Positions 1 through 9,218 of a stretch of 64,000 nucleotides of DNA are shown in pieces. Numbering within the stretch: the first letter of the stretch is position 1; each line of letters starts with the position of its first letter. A model generated the notes under the pieces. That model was not told where the DNA came from, ran no database searches, and saw nothing but the letters and a program-made list of their open reading frames with translations. The translations under genes were made by a program, and so were the position numbers. The stretch is from positions 310,001 to 374,000 of the forward strand of contig NZ_CP056049.1 in NCBI RefSeq assembly GCF_021559775.1, read 5' to 3'. The DNA comes from Gillisella vitis (lineage in GTDB: Bacteria > Pseudomonadota > Alphaproteobacteria > Rhizobiales > Rhizobiaceae).

Positions 1-861
1 GTGACCGTGCGGATGCTGGCGCAAACCATAACAACATTGCTGCACGACAATGCCCTGCCTGCGGAGCGCATCTGGGGCCTTGGTCTGGTACTGCCCACAT
101 TTGGCTCCGATGTCTATGATTTCGATTTTTCCATGCGGCATTGGGAGGCCTGGCGCGATGCATCCTTTGCTGAAGACCTGCAACGCCTGACCGGCTTTGC
201 CGTTCTGGTGGAAAATGACGGAACGGCAGCAGCCATTGGCGAGCGCCTTCACCGCCATGATGCGCAAGAGGCGTCGTTTGCCTATTTCTACATCGGCCAT
301 GGAGCCGGTGCAGGGCTGATTATTGATGGCTATCCCTTCAAGGGTGTTGGCGGAAATGCCGGCGAAATCGGGCTGTTGCCAATCCTTGGCCTTGGCGCCA
401 ATCCGGTCTGGCCGGACAATCCCAGCAGCGCTGTTCAGGGCGGTGTTCTTTCTATTGGCGGGCTGGCAGCCGCTTGCGGTCTATCAGAGCAGTCCATGGA
501 TGAGCAGAGCATCTTGAGCCTGCTGGAGCGGCGTGATCATCGGTTGATGGATTGGCTGGCGTCTGCGGCCAGTGTGCTGCGTGATGTCTGCGCGGTCATT
601 GAAGTGATGTTCGATCCCGGCTTTATTGCCGTGGGCGGTGCCTTGCCACGGGCGCTGGTGGAACGGCTGGTGGATCGCGCCTATCCGCTGCGCCCCACGC
701 CATCGGCTCGGCGTGACCGGGCCTTGCCACGGCTTTTGCCTGCAACGCTGATTGAGGATGCGGCGGTGACGGGGGCGGCGATGCTGCCGATTTTTGTCAC
801 CACCAGCCATAATTTCCGCCATCTCTATTTCCGGCAGATTCTCGCAGACGACCGGTCATGA
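1..861 (+). CDS. ROK-family protein, 5' end cut by window edge
   Basis: ROK-family protein, the sugar-kinase fold shared by glucokinases and carbohydrate-responsive repressors. The window edge cuts the gene, so the GTG at base 1 is not claimed as the start; any N-terminal DNA-binding domain would lie outside. In the visible 286 codons the motif ENDGTAAAIGE (residues 71-81), the glycine loop IGHGAGAGLIIDG and GGNAGEIG are typical of ROK proteins. The zinc motif CxCGxxGC that usually follows is missing, so this may be a divergent regulator rather than a kinase. It converges on the ABC operon, with stop codons abutting at 861/862. A role as regulator of the neighbouring mannoside genes is inferred from position. 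Confidence 0.8.
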   Translation: MTVRMLAQTITTLLHDNALPAERIWGLGLVLPTFGSDVYDFDFSMRHWEAWRDASFAEDLQRLTGFAVLVENDGTAAAIGERLHRHDAQEASFAYFYIGHGAGAGLIIDGYPFKGVGGNAGEIGLLPILGLGANPVWPDNPSSAVQGGVLSIGGLAAACGLSEQSMDEQSILSLLERRDHRLMDWLASAASVLRDVCAVIEVMFDPGFIAVGGALPRALVERLVDRAYPLRPTPSARRDRALPRLLPATLIEDAAVTGAAMLPIFVTTSHNFRHLYFRQILADDRS

Positions 862-1905
862 TTATGCAGGCCCTGCATGATGCACGGCCTTGTTATCACG
901 AAACACGGTGTAGCGGGCGACAACGGGTGTATAGAACACGCCTTCCTTGATGTCGGCGTCTTTTGGTGTCTGAACTTTCCAGACGGTGCCATCCTGCGCT
1001 TGCGCCTCGATCTTGAGGAAAGAGCCATAATTGACAATACGCCGCACACACGCCCCTTGGCCGTCATCTGATGGCAAGAGGACAATATCTTCCGGGCGCA
1101 CAGTTAACAGCGCTTCGCCCGTCTCTATCGGCGCATCAATAGCAACGCCACCCAGATGCGCGCCACCTTGGTTGATCTGAATGCTATGGGAATTCATATC
1201 GCCAATGAAGCTAGCAACAAAAGGCGAATTGGGCGTTGAGTAAATTTCACGCGGCGTGCCCACCTGTTCAATCCGCCCCATGCTCATCACCACAATCCGA
1301 TCAGCAACAGAGAGCGCTTCATCCTGACCGTGGGTGACGAACACGGTGGTAATGCCGAGTTTTTTCTGGATTTGCCGCACCTCTTCGCGCAAACGGTCGC
1401 GCAGGTGTTGATCAAGGCTGGCAAAAGGCTCATCCATCAGCAGAATTTTGGGCTCCAGCACAACGCAGCGAGCAATGGCAACACGCTGACGCTGGCCACC
1501 GGACAGATGTGCCGGGAGGCGCTTGCCATAATCCGCCAACCCCACCATGGCCAAGGCATCGGAGACCTTGCGGGCAATCTCGGCTTTCGGCAGGCCGCGC
1601 AGCGTCAGGCCAAAGGCAATGTTTTCAAACACGGTCATGTGCTGCCACAGGGCATGGCTTTGGAAGACCATGGCGGTAGGGCGTTTTTCCGGCGGCGTCC
1701 GTGCAACATCCACGCCATCAATCAGCACCTTGCCGCCCGACGGCGTCTCGAACCCGCCAATAATGCGCAGCAATGTTGATTTTCCCGACCCGGATGGGCC
1801 GAGCAGGCAGACCAGTTCACCATCATCAATCGTGAGCGACAAAGGCTCAATCGCGGTGACGATGGAATAGTTTTTCGAGACGTTTTCGAGGGCGAGTGTG
1901 GACAT
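862..1905 (-). CDS. ABC transporter ATP-binding protein (PotA/FbpC type)
   Basis: Cytoplasmic ATPase of an ABC importer. Walker A GPSGSGKST lies at residues 36-44, the Q-loop glutamine near 82, the signature LSGGQRQR at 134-141, Walker B ILLMDEP at 154-160, and the switch histidine in FVTHGQDEA. About 110 C-terminal residues form the TOBE-type regulatory extension usual for spermidine, iron and sugar importers; at 347 aa it fits that subfamily. It is the last gene of a four-gene minus-strand operon (binding protein, two permeases, ATPase), 39 bp after the second permease. The substrate cannot be read from the ATPase. The adjacent alpha-mannosidase suggests a carbohydrate, while the architecture resembles polyamine/iron systems. 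Confidence 0.93.
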   Translation of the reverse strand: MSTLALENVSKNYSIVTAIEPLSLTIDDGELVCLLGPSGSGKSTLLRIIGGFETPSGGKVLIDGVDVARTPPEKRPTAMVFQSHALWQHMTVFENIAFGLTLRGLPKAEIARKVSDALAMVGLADYGKRLPAHLSGGQRQRVAIARCVVLEPKILLMDEPFASLDQHLRDRLREEVRQIQKKLGITTVFVTHGQDEALSVADRIVVMSMGRIEQVGTPREIYSTPNSPFVASFIGDMNSHSIQINQGGAHLGGVAIDAPIETGEALLTVRPEDIVLLPSDDGQGACVRRIVNYGSFLKIEAQAQDGTVWKVQTPKDADIKEGVFYTPVVARYTVFRDNKAVHHAGPA

Positions 1906-1944
1906 GTGTTCAGTGTCTTTCTCGAAAATAGGTTTTAATCATCA

Positions 1945-2763
1945 TCATCCGCCGAGCCCTTTGGCAAAAGCTTCGCCGCCAATCACCCGGCGCGCCATCA
2001 GGATGGCGGCCAGAGACGGCACCCAGAGCATGACCGACAGCACAGCCCCGTATTGCACCACCAACTGATTGTTGATCATCGACATCATCAACAGCGGCAT
2101 GGTGCGAATGCGCGGTGCACCCACCAGCCACGCGCCTTCCGTCTCGTAGAAGGTCCAAACGAAGGTCATTAGCAAGGCAGCGGCAATCGTGGGAAAAGCT
2201 TGGGGCAATGTGATGTGGCGAAACACCTGCCAGCGGTTTGCGCCGACATCGCGAGCCGCCTCTTCCATATCCCGGCTGACAGCTCTGAACGCGGCGGTTG
2301 GCAGCCAGATCATCAACAGCAGGGTATTCAGCAGTTGGATAATCACCACGCCGGTAAAGGTGCCCACCAGATTGAAGGATAAAAACAGCACCGCGATGGA
2401 AATGATCAATGCAAAACGCGGAAAGGCATTGGCCATCAGAAATGACAGCATGAATACCGATTTCCCCGGAAAATCCATGCGGGCAAAGGCATAGGCCGCT
2501 GGCAGGCAGATGATGGCGGATAGCAATGTGACGGTCAGCGACAGCTCAACTGATGTCCAAAGGGCCGCCCAGACATCGGGCCGGGCCAAAACCGCAGACC
2601 AGAAGCGAAAGCCCCATTTGGTCGGCAGAACGGAGGGATAGAACCATTGCTCAGCAAAGGCCCAGAGAAAAACCGTGAGCACGGGCAGAACGATAAAGAC
2701 AATCAGAAACAGCAGAATGATCAGGCCAAACACATCATGGCGGCGACTGGACAGGAACATCAT
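1945..2763 (-). CDS. ABC transporter permease (second of pair)
   Basis: Inner-membrane permease of the importer, about 272 aa with six predicted hydrophobic segments. The cytoplasmic EAA loop is visible as EEAARDVGANRW followed by LPQAFPTI, the signature that contacts the ATPase. In-frame starts are GTG 2766, ATG 2763 and ATG 2760. The GGAG of the upstream gene's last codons sits 4 to 7 bases before the two ATGs, so 2763 or 2760 is favoured. The start overlaps the stop of the preceding permease gene, which implies translational coupling. The permease pair is of the PotB/PotC class by length and EAA motif. Confidence 0.92.
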   Translation of the reverse strand: MMFLSSRRHDVFGLIILLFLIVFIVLPVLTVFLWAFAEQWFYPSVLPTKWGFRFWSAVLARPDVWAALWTSVELSLTVTLLSAIICLPAAYAFARMDFPGKSVFMLSFLMANAFPRFALIISIAVLFLSFNLVGTFTGVVIIQLLNTLLLMIWLPTAAFRAVSRDMEEAARDVGANRWQVFRHITLPQAFPTIAAALLMTFVWTFYETEGAWLVGAPRIRTMPLLMMSMINNQLVVQYGAVLSVMLWVPSLAAILMARRVIGGEAFAKGLGG

Positions 2764-3632
2764 CACTCTCCGTCTTGGGGCTTGCGGGCAATCGAGCGGA
2801 CATAGGCAATACCGGCCAGAGAGCAGATGAGAAAGGTGATCGTCGCCTGCGTTGAGGCTTGCAGCGGATCACGCACGCTTGCAAATGTGCGCAGCATGAA
2901 CGGCCCCATCATCTCCGGGCTCGTTGGTCCCAGCATGAAGGGCATCAGGGCTTGGCCGAAGAAGCCAAGAAAATTCAGCGCCGATACGATCAGCAGGGAA
3001 TGCATGATCTGCGGAATGATGATGCGGACCAGAATCCGCAGCCGTCCCGCGCCCACATCGCGGGCCGCTTCAATTGAGGCATCCGAAATGCCCGACAGGC
3101 CGGAGATCAAGATCAGCAAAGTGAGCGGCATACCGTCCCAGAGCAGGCCGATCACCGGCCCCCAAGGAGTCAGATAGGGCGATGCATAATGATGGAACCC
3201 GATAAAGGATAGCAGGCTTTGCAGCCAGCCATTCGGCCCCAGATAGCGGATCAGTGCGTAGCAGATGATAATGCCGGGAACAAACATGGGAAACAACGCC
3301 AAGCCTTGAATCAGGCTGGCCAGCGGACCACGGGTAAAGCGCATGTAGAGCGCAATCGGCAGATTGATGGCAATCAGCAGCGCAAGGCTGACGAATGTGG
3401 TCCAGAGTGTTCTACCAAGATTGGCAAGGCTATAGGCATCGGTGAAGAAGAAAACATAGCTGTCAAAATTCAGCGTATGGACACCATCACGGCCTTCACG
3501 CCAGAAGGTGCCGATAATGGTCAGCGCCGCCGGATAGAACAGAAAAATCACGATGGATAGAACCGGAATGGCCACAAAGGCCAATCCGGTCCAGCGCGAT
3601 CCTTCCGAGAGGCCATGCGTGCGCATCACCAT
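2763..3632 (-). CDS. ABC transporter permease (first of pair)
   Basis: Inner-membrane permease of 289 aa, partner of the next permease. The EAA loop reads EAARDVGAGRLRILVRIIIPQ. The hydrophobic N-terminal segment follows a short polar leader. The ATG at 3632 lies 3 bp after the stop of the solute-binding-protein gene, and a GAGG ribosome-binding site overlaps that stop, so the genes are tightly coupled. PotB-like by size and arrangement; substrate unknown. Confidence 0.92.
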   Translation of the reverse strand: MVMRTHGLSEGSRWTGLAFVAIPVLSIVIFLFYPAALTIIGTFWREGRDGVHTLNFDSYVFFFTDAYSLANLGRTLWTTFVSLALLIAINLPIALYMRFTRGPLASLIQGLALFPMFVPGIIICYALIRYLGPNGWLQSLLSFIGFHHYASPYLTPWGPVIGLLWDGMPLTLLILISGLSGISDASIEAARDVGAGRLRILVRIIIPQIMHSLLIVSALNFLGFFGQALMPFMLGPTSPEMMGPFMLRTFASVRDPLQASTQATITFLICSLAGIAYVRSIARKPQDGE

Positions 3633-3635
3633 GCC

Positions 3636-4778
3636 TCAGCGCTTAATGTTTGAGGCGACGTTGCGATACCAGCCCTCAAACAGTGCAGGCTCCCATGTGC
3701 CGGGGAAAAGCGGGATGGATTTGGGCGCGACTTTTGCGAATTTATCCTGAAGTTCCTTGGACATAAACTCCCACTTGATGCCGGGGAAGCCGCCGAGGTC
3801 GGTCACCACATGGTTCTGGATGTCCGCTGTGATCAGGTAATCGGCAAGCTTGAGCACCATATCCTTGTTGGCCGCAACCGTTGGCACGACAATGCCGGAA
3901 AAACCGCCGGTAAACGCCAGATCCTGCAACTGCGCAACAGATGTTGTCTCAGGCACCACGCCCTGGCTCATCGCCTGCAAGGCCATGTCCGACCAGGCAA
4001 CGGTCATGGAAACAGCGCCGCTGGCCAGCATCTGGATGGACGCTGTGTTGCCGGAGGTGTATTCACCGCCATTGAACAGTGAGGGCTGGATGTCCTTGAG
4101 CAAAGGCCAGAGCTTGGAAAACAGCGGCTCGGCATAGGCCGGGGTGTAATTTTCCGGCAGGAACAGGTCGGGGTTCAAGCCAGTGACTTCCTGAAGCGCA
4201 CGCTCGATAAAGCATGCCCCGGAATCGCCAAGATCAGGACGAGCATAGGCAAACTGGCCGGGATTGGCCTTGATCCACGCCACAAGCTCCCTGAAGGTGG
4301 TGGGGACGGCTTTGACCTTGTCGGCATTATACATCATCACGACTTGCGAGCCGCGATAGGGCAAAAGCGCCGGGCTTTGCACCACGACCGGGTTGACCTT
4401 GTCGTAATTGGACAGGCCAGCCTTGGAAAAATCCACCCAGAGACCCGCTTCCAGCGACCCTGTGGGATAAAACGGGGTGACAGCTTCCAGCATATCGACC
4501 TGCGGGTCCTTCTTGGCTTTGAAGGCGGCCATAGCGCGATCAGCCAGAGAATTCATCGCGGAGCCACCACCGCCCGGAACAAGATTGAGCGTCACACCGG
4601 AATGGGCCGCCTCAAAACCCGGCTTGATCACCTGGGTCCAGAAATCAATGACATTGGTATCGCTGTTGAAGAATATGTCGAGAACGCCGGGGGCCGCAAA
4701 GGCTGGCCTTGAACCAGCCAGCGCCAGACCAACACCTGTCGCAGAATATTTCAGGAATTCACGTCGTTGCATGCGCAT
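3636..4778 (-). CDS. ABC transporter extracellular solute-binding protein, Tat-type signal
   Basis: Periplasmic solute-binding protein, first gene of the importer operon. The N-terminus reads MRMQRREFLKYSATG followed by a hydrophobic stretch ending ...RPAFAA, a twin-arginine (RREFLK) signal peptide with a plausible AxA cleavage site. In-frame GTG and ATG codons exist up to 4805, but GGAGG lies 5 bases before the ATG at 4778, giving 380 aa. The protein belongs to the extracellular binding-protein family of PotD/FbpA-like importers. The ligand cannot be assigned; mannose-containing glycans are an inference from the divergent mannosidase gene. Confidence 0.9.
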   Translation of the reverse strand: MRMQRREFLKYSATGVGLALAGSRPAFAAPGVLDIFFNSDTNVIDFWTQVIKPGFEAAHSGVTLNLVPGGGGSAMNSLADRAMAAFKAKKDPQVDMLEAVTPFYPTGSLEAGLWVDFSKAGLSNYDKVNPVVVQSPALLPYRGSQVVMMYNADKVKAVPTTFRELVAWIKANPGQFAYARPDLGDSGACFIERALQEVTGLNPDLFLPENYTPAYAEPLFSKLWPLLKDIQPSLFNGGEYTSGNTASIQMLASGAVSMTVAWSDMALQAMSQGVVPETTSVAQLQDLAFTGGFSGIVVPTVAANKDMVLKLADYLITADIQNHVVTDLGGFPGIKWEFMSKELQDKFAKVAPKSIPLFPGTWEPALFEGWYRNVASNIKR

Positions 4779-5208
4779 TGACACCTCCATCGGCAGCACG
4801 GACACGCGCCTGCCCTTTGTTTGGCCACGGATAAGGCCAGGTTCCCACTCCAGATTGGCGACTGCGCTTTAGATACGTCTCTATCTGCCAATATTTAAAT
4901 TCTTAACACGAATTATATCGCCTCTGTCAAGCAAACAATTGAACAAATATTCGTTTTCATAGCCCATCGGACTCGACGATATTCCGCCAGAATTCGCATC
5001 GAAATGGCAATTCGCGTGTTCATCAGCCGAGCGCAACACACAAAGAAATCCGATATTTTTGAGAGATATCGGTCGATATTATGCGATAATTCGCTATGAT
5101 CGCGCCAAATGCAGCAGAAAAATCGCGATCCTGTTTTCTCAAAAATATTATATCATCAGCAATGATTAAATGTTGCAGTGCCAAACAAAACCAATGCGGG
5201 AGACCATC
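4779..5208. promoter_or_regulatory. Divergent promoter region, importer operon / alpha-mannosidase, with inverted repeat
   Basis: AT-rich 430-bp intergenic region that must carry both divergent promoters. Its clearest element is an inverted repeat, CCGATAT at 5050-5056 and ATATCGG at 5066-5072, with a 9-base spacer, a reasonable operator for a repressor controlling one or both units. No gene was recognised here. Confidence 0.5.
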
Positions 5209-8200
5209 ATGCGTGCCTATCGAGACCGCCAGCGTAGCCTTGAACAGCTCTCGCGTCACATCGAAGTTTGGGCCGATGAACTGGAAGCGTATGAGCTACG
5301 CGAGCGCATACCACTTGGGGCCTTCCTCGCCAGCACGCCGGAAGGGCTGACGACGCACATGGGTGTTGGTGACGCGTGGCCAAACCGCCATGGCATTCAC
5401 ACGTTTCTGCTGGAAGACGCAATTATGATACCAGAAGAACCCGGCGTGGAGCTGCGGCTTGATTTTGGTGGTGAAAGCCTTGTGCGGCTGATTGGGCTGG
5501 ATGGCGAGATTCTCGAGAGTTTTGCGGCTAACCCCTGTCATCGCAGGTTTGATGTCCCCCGCGGCATTCCCTTCAAAATCAGAGCGGAATCCGCCGCGCG
5601 CAGTCTGTTTGGCGTGCCCAATCGCAACCCCGTGCTCTCCATGGCCGAGATTTATCGATATTATCCCGAAATTCGCGCCTTGCGCCGTCGCCTGCTGACT
5701 TTACGCAACACCGCCGACACGGTGAAAGACAAAGAGCTTGCCCGTACGCTCTATGAAGCGGCAGAAATTGTTCTCTCAGGTTTGCGGCTGCCGACAGCAA
5801 CACAGGATGTCGGCCCTCGTCTGGCCAGCCGCACTTGGGCGCGCGATATATGGGAGCGCAGTTTTGAGCCGACCGACACACCAAACGCCCTGACGCAGGA
5901 AGCGCTTGCTTCTGTTGAGACGGCAACCGTCAGGCTTGATGCCATGCTGACTGAGCTTCGAAATGCCTACCCCAAACAGGGACGTGTGCTGGTGACTGGT
6001 CACGCCCATATTGATTATGCCTGGCTTTGGCCGCAGCCGGAAACGGTGCGAAAAATCGTCAGAACCTTCAACAGTGTCAACGCATTGCTCAAGCGGCACG
6101 ATGATTTTCGTTTTCTGCAATCGTCCTCCCTTTACTATCAGCATGTTGAGCAAGAAGACCCGGCGCTGTTTGAAGAGATCAAACAGCGCGTCTCGGAAGG
6201 CCGTTGGGAAGTCATCGGCGGCATGTTGGTGGAGTGTGATACCAACATGCCCTCGGCAGAGGCCTTTTTGCGGCAGTTTCTGTATGGGCAGCGCTATTTT
6301 CAAAAACACTTCGGCATCACCAGCCGCACGGCGTGGCTGCCCGATACATTTGGCTTTACTGCCGCCATGCCGCAGATCATGCGGCACGCTGGAATCGACA
6401 CATTGGTGACAATCAAAGTATCGTGGAATGAGACCAACAGCCTGCCAGACAATCTTTTCCGTTGGCAAGGCAATGATGGCTCGCGGGTGCTGGTTCACAC
6501 TTTCGACGCCTATGACAATGACGGCTACAATATGCTGATGACGCCTGCCGCCCTTTGTGAAGTATGGGGCAAACATGCTGCCAAGGATATGACCGATACC
6601 GTCATTGCCTCCTACGGCTGGGGCGATGGCGGCGGTGGACCTGACCCGGATCAGATCGAAACCCTGCCGCTTCTCAATCTCATGCCAGCCATTCCAACCG
6701 TCGAGCATGGAGCGATCGAGCCACATATTCAGGCCTTGGCAAACGATCTTGAAGCGGCAGCCCTGCCCGTCTGGCGTGGCGAGCTTTATCTGGAATACCA
6801 CCGGGCAACATTGACCACGCAGGCGCGCACCAAGCAACTCAACCGACAGGCAGAAGCCGCTCTGGTGGCTGCGGAAGCCCTCTCCGTACTCGATGCCTTA
6901 GAAGGCGGAGCGCCTGCGAAGAGCAACCTGAAACCTCAATGGGAATTGCTGCTTCGAAACCAGTTTCACGACATTTTGCCAGGTTCTTCCATCCGCGAGG
7001 TCTATCAGCAAACCGAACCAGAGCTGGAGGGCGTCATCGATGATGCAACAACCCTGATCCAGACCCGCCTGCAAGCCATTGCGGCACGCCATAGCGGTGA
7101 TCTCGAAGGATTGCTGGTGGCCAACCTGTCAGGCTCCAGAAAAACCGCATTCCAGATTGAAAGCGCAAGCCCCCTGCCCGCCGCCTTGCAAGCGCAAGAG
7201 CTGAACGGGCGCTATGTTGCGGCCATTGAGCGTAATCTGAAGCCACTCAGTCTCGGTTTTGTCAGCAGTTCAAGCCCGCGCCGTGTAACAACGGACGGCA
7301 AAACCATGGAGAATGATTTTGTCCGGCTGACTCTGGATGAAGCAGGCCGAATGATCAGCCTGATCGACAAGAGATCAGACCGTGAGCTGATGGACGGCCC
7401 CGGCAACCAATTGCTGCTGTATCGCAATGATCTGCCGCGCAATTTCGACGCCTGGGACATTGAGCCCGGCTTTGAGCTTGGTGAAGAGGAATGGCTGTCG
7501 CTTGAAACGATGGAGGTGACGGCCAATGGCCCGCATCTGGCAGAAATCACCATCACCAGACGCTTTTCAGCCAGCATGATCCGGCAAAAAATCCGGCTGT
7601 GGTCCAACAGTCCACGGATGGAATTCGTCACTGATCTCGATTGGCACGACCGGCGCACCTATCTGCGTGCAGCCTTCCCCGTAACCGTGTTGGCAGAGGA
7701 CGCCGTGTTCGATCAGGCCATTGGCATCACCCGGAGGCCTACGCATGACAATACCAGCTGGCAGAAAGCCCAGTTCGAATCCTGCGGCCATCGCTTTGTT
7801 TCACTCTCGGAAACAGACTGGGGTGCAGCCCTGCTCTCGGCTGACAAATATGGCTTTTCTGCCAAGGGCAAGCGGCTAACTTTGAGCCTTGTTCGTGGCC
7901 CAATGTTTCCCGATATGTTGGCCGACGAGGGCAATCACCATTTCGTTTACGCCCTTTTGCCGCATGATGGTCGCTGGTGGAGCGAAGAGGTTCAGGCGGA
8001 GGCTGATCTCGTCAATGCGGGCCTGCATTTCACGCCAGCCACCACCGCTGAAAACTACGATATCGCACCCATCGGGTTTTCCGGTCAAAGTGTTCGTGTG
8101 CATGCCCTCAAGCCCGCGGAAGATGGGGAAGGACATGTCCTGCGCCTGTCGGAGTCAGCTGGCCGTCGCGGGGCGTTTCATTTGGCACTGCCAGGCGGCT

Positions 8201-8295
8201 GCAAGCCAACCCTAATCAATGCCATCGAGGTGCCGCTTGATGACATGGATGATCCCTCAAGCCGTCCTTTCGGTCTCGCAAGCTTCCTCTTTTGA
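5209..8295 (+). CDS. Alpha-mannosidase, glycoside hydrolase family 38
   Basis: Retaining alpha-mannosidase of 1028 aa with no visible signal peptide, so probably cytoplasmic, acting on imported alpha-mannosides. The GH38 zinc site is visible as GHAHIDYAW (His265, His267, Asp269) and the catalytic nucleophile as Asp379 in WLPDTFGF. The large C-terminal half matches the beta-rich GH38 C-terminal domain. The open frame extends upstream to an ATG at 5170, but a GGGAG box 7 bases before the ATG at 5209 makes that the better start. It is transcribed divergently from the ABC importer, a common arrangement for glycan uptake plus hydrolysis. Exact linkage specificity cannot be told. Confidence 0.93.
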   Translation: MRAYRDRQRSLEQLSRHIEVWADELEAYELRERIPLGAFLASTPEGLTTHMGVGDAWPNRHGIHTFLLEDAIMIPEEPGVELRLDFGGESLVRLIGLDGEILESFAANPCHRRFDVPRGIPFKIRAESAARSLFGVPNRNPVLSMAEIYRYYPEIRALRRRLLTLRNTADTVKDKELARTLYEAAEIVLSGLRLPTATQDVGPRLASRTWARDIWERSFEPTDTPNALTQEALASVETATVRLDAMLTELRNAYPKQGRVLVTGHAHIDYAWLWPQPETVRKIVRTFNSVNALLKRHDDFRFLQSSSLYYQHVEQEDPALFEEIKQRVSEGRWEVIGGMLVECDTNMPSAEAFLRQFLYGQRYFQKHFGITSRTAWLPDTFGFTAAMPQIMRHAGIDTLVTIKVSWNETNSLPDNLFRWQGNDGSRVLVHTFDAYDNDGYNMLMTPAALCEVWGKHAAKDMTDTVIASYGWGDGGGGPDPDQIETLPLLNLMPAIPTVEHGAIEPHIQALANDLEAAALPVWRGELYLEYHRATLTTQARTKQLNRQAEAALVAAEALSVLDALEGGAPAKSNLKPQWELLLRNQFHDILPGSSIREVYQQTEPELEGVIDDATTLIQTRLQAIAARHSGDLEGLLVANLSGSRKTAFQIESASPLPAALQAQELNGRYVAAIERNLKPLSLGFVSSSSPRRVTTDGKTMENDFVRLTLDEAGRMISLIDKRSDRELMDGPGNQLLLYRNDLPRNFDAWDIEPGFELGEEEWLSLETMEVTANGPHLAEITITRRFSASMIRQKIRLWSNSPRMEFVTDLDWHDRRTYLRAAFPVTVLAEDAVFDQAIGITRRPTHDNTSWQKAQFESCGHRFVSLSETDWGAALLSADKYGFSAKGKRLTLSLVRGPMFPDMLADEGNHHFVYALLPHDGRWWSEEVQAEADLVNAGLHFTPATTAENYDIAPIGFSGQSVRVHALKPAEDGEGHVLRLSESAGRRGAFHLALPGGCKPTLINAIEVPLDDMDDPSSRPFGLASFLF

Positions 8296-8477
8296 ATGTG
8301 AGAGAGTTGTAAGCTGGACACGCGGCAAAGACCTGGTTGATCTTGCGTCATTCTCACCTGAAATCCCGGATCGGCTTCAGGGAATTGGCTCTTTGGCCAG
8401 GCACCTGATACAGCTGTGCTTATGGGCTACCCGCAAACCCGTCTTTGAGACAGCGGCCTGAAATAGGAGAGCTTGTA

Positions 8478-8654
8478 TTGGGGTGGAAAACGTCGAAGAT
8501 CGAATACGTAAACGGTTACAAGATTGTGGAGGTCGATGGGCCGTCGTTCAAAGTCTTTAAGGGCGACCAGCAGCTCGGGGATGATTTCCCCTATTCCGGT
8601 GAAGCTGCTGCTCATGCGAGGTCCTTGCCAAAATTGAATAATTCACAGGGTTAA
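8478..8654 (+). CDS. Small hypothetical protein (58 aa)
   Basis: Short open frame coding for a soluble acidic/polar protein containing GYKIVEVDGPSFKVF and DFPYSGEAAAHARSLP. I do not recognise a family. The composition is protein-like and regular. A TTG at 8478 follows GGAGA at the right distance; an ATG further upstream at 8445 has no clear ribosome-binding site. It stands alone downstream of the mannosidase gene. Real coding is plausible but unproven. Confidence 0.45.
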   Translation: MGWKTSKIEYVNGYKIVEVDGPSFKVFKGDQQLGDDFPYSGEAAAHARSLPKLNNSQG

Positions 8655-9218
8655 GCACATCATAGGCGAGAAACTTCGCATCAGTTGGCAATCATCCAAT
8701 GTCTTATTTTGATTTCCCGAGATCTCTGTAATTCAGACCCGCAGAGATCTCGGTTCAGATTGCAGTTTATGGATTGCGGAGCGGAAGGCCTGAGTGGATT
8801 TGCCCTATCGTGTTGAGATGCGCCTCCAGTCTTTGATGCTTGGCAACATTTTTTCGATGAAGTTGCTTGCTATAAAGAGCCTTGTCGTCTGCAGGGAGAC
8901 ATTCCTTTGTCTTGCAATGCCTTACAAAAACAAACAAACGGCAGAAGCCAAAACACTTGGATCACTCGGTCCTGAGGCTGGCGAGACTCCACCCCGATGG
9001 TAGAGCATTCGCTGCGCGAAACTGCGCAATCGGGGTCGCCTCTCCAAACTTTTTGCATGACCTAATGTTATATTATTTGCGCATGAAACAATCTTATGAC
9101 CGATGAAACGCGCATATCATTGATACGCTGCATGGGTTTGGCTGTCTGGAGGAGGCCCCCGCGCGCCCGTTGTCGAAAACATGGCACGGGAAGTGTTGGT
9201 TAGCAAAAGGAGATTGCC
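8655..9218. other. 564-bp intergenic region with 12-bp perfect inverted repeat
   Basis: No convincing gene. A perfect inverted repeat, CCGAGATCTCTG at 8717-8728 and CAGAGATCTCGG at 8742-8753, encloses a 13-base loop; neither side has a run of T, so it is not a textbook terminator. Closer to the dioxygenase gene, TTATATTAT at 9068-9076 is followed by a GC-containing stretch that resembles the sequence at 11374-11382 in the LysR/maleylacetate-reductase promoter. Confidence 0.5.

Noticed and set aside
5776..6837. 353-codon open frame on the minus strand
   Set aside because: Antisense to the GH38 catalytic domain; no recognisable protein features.
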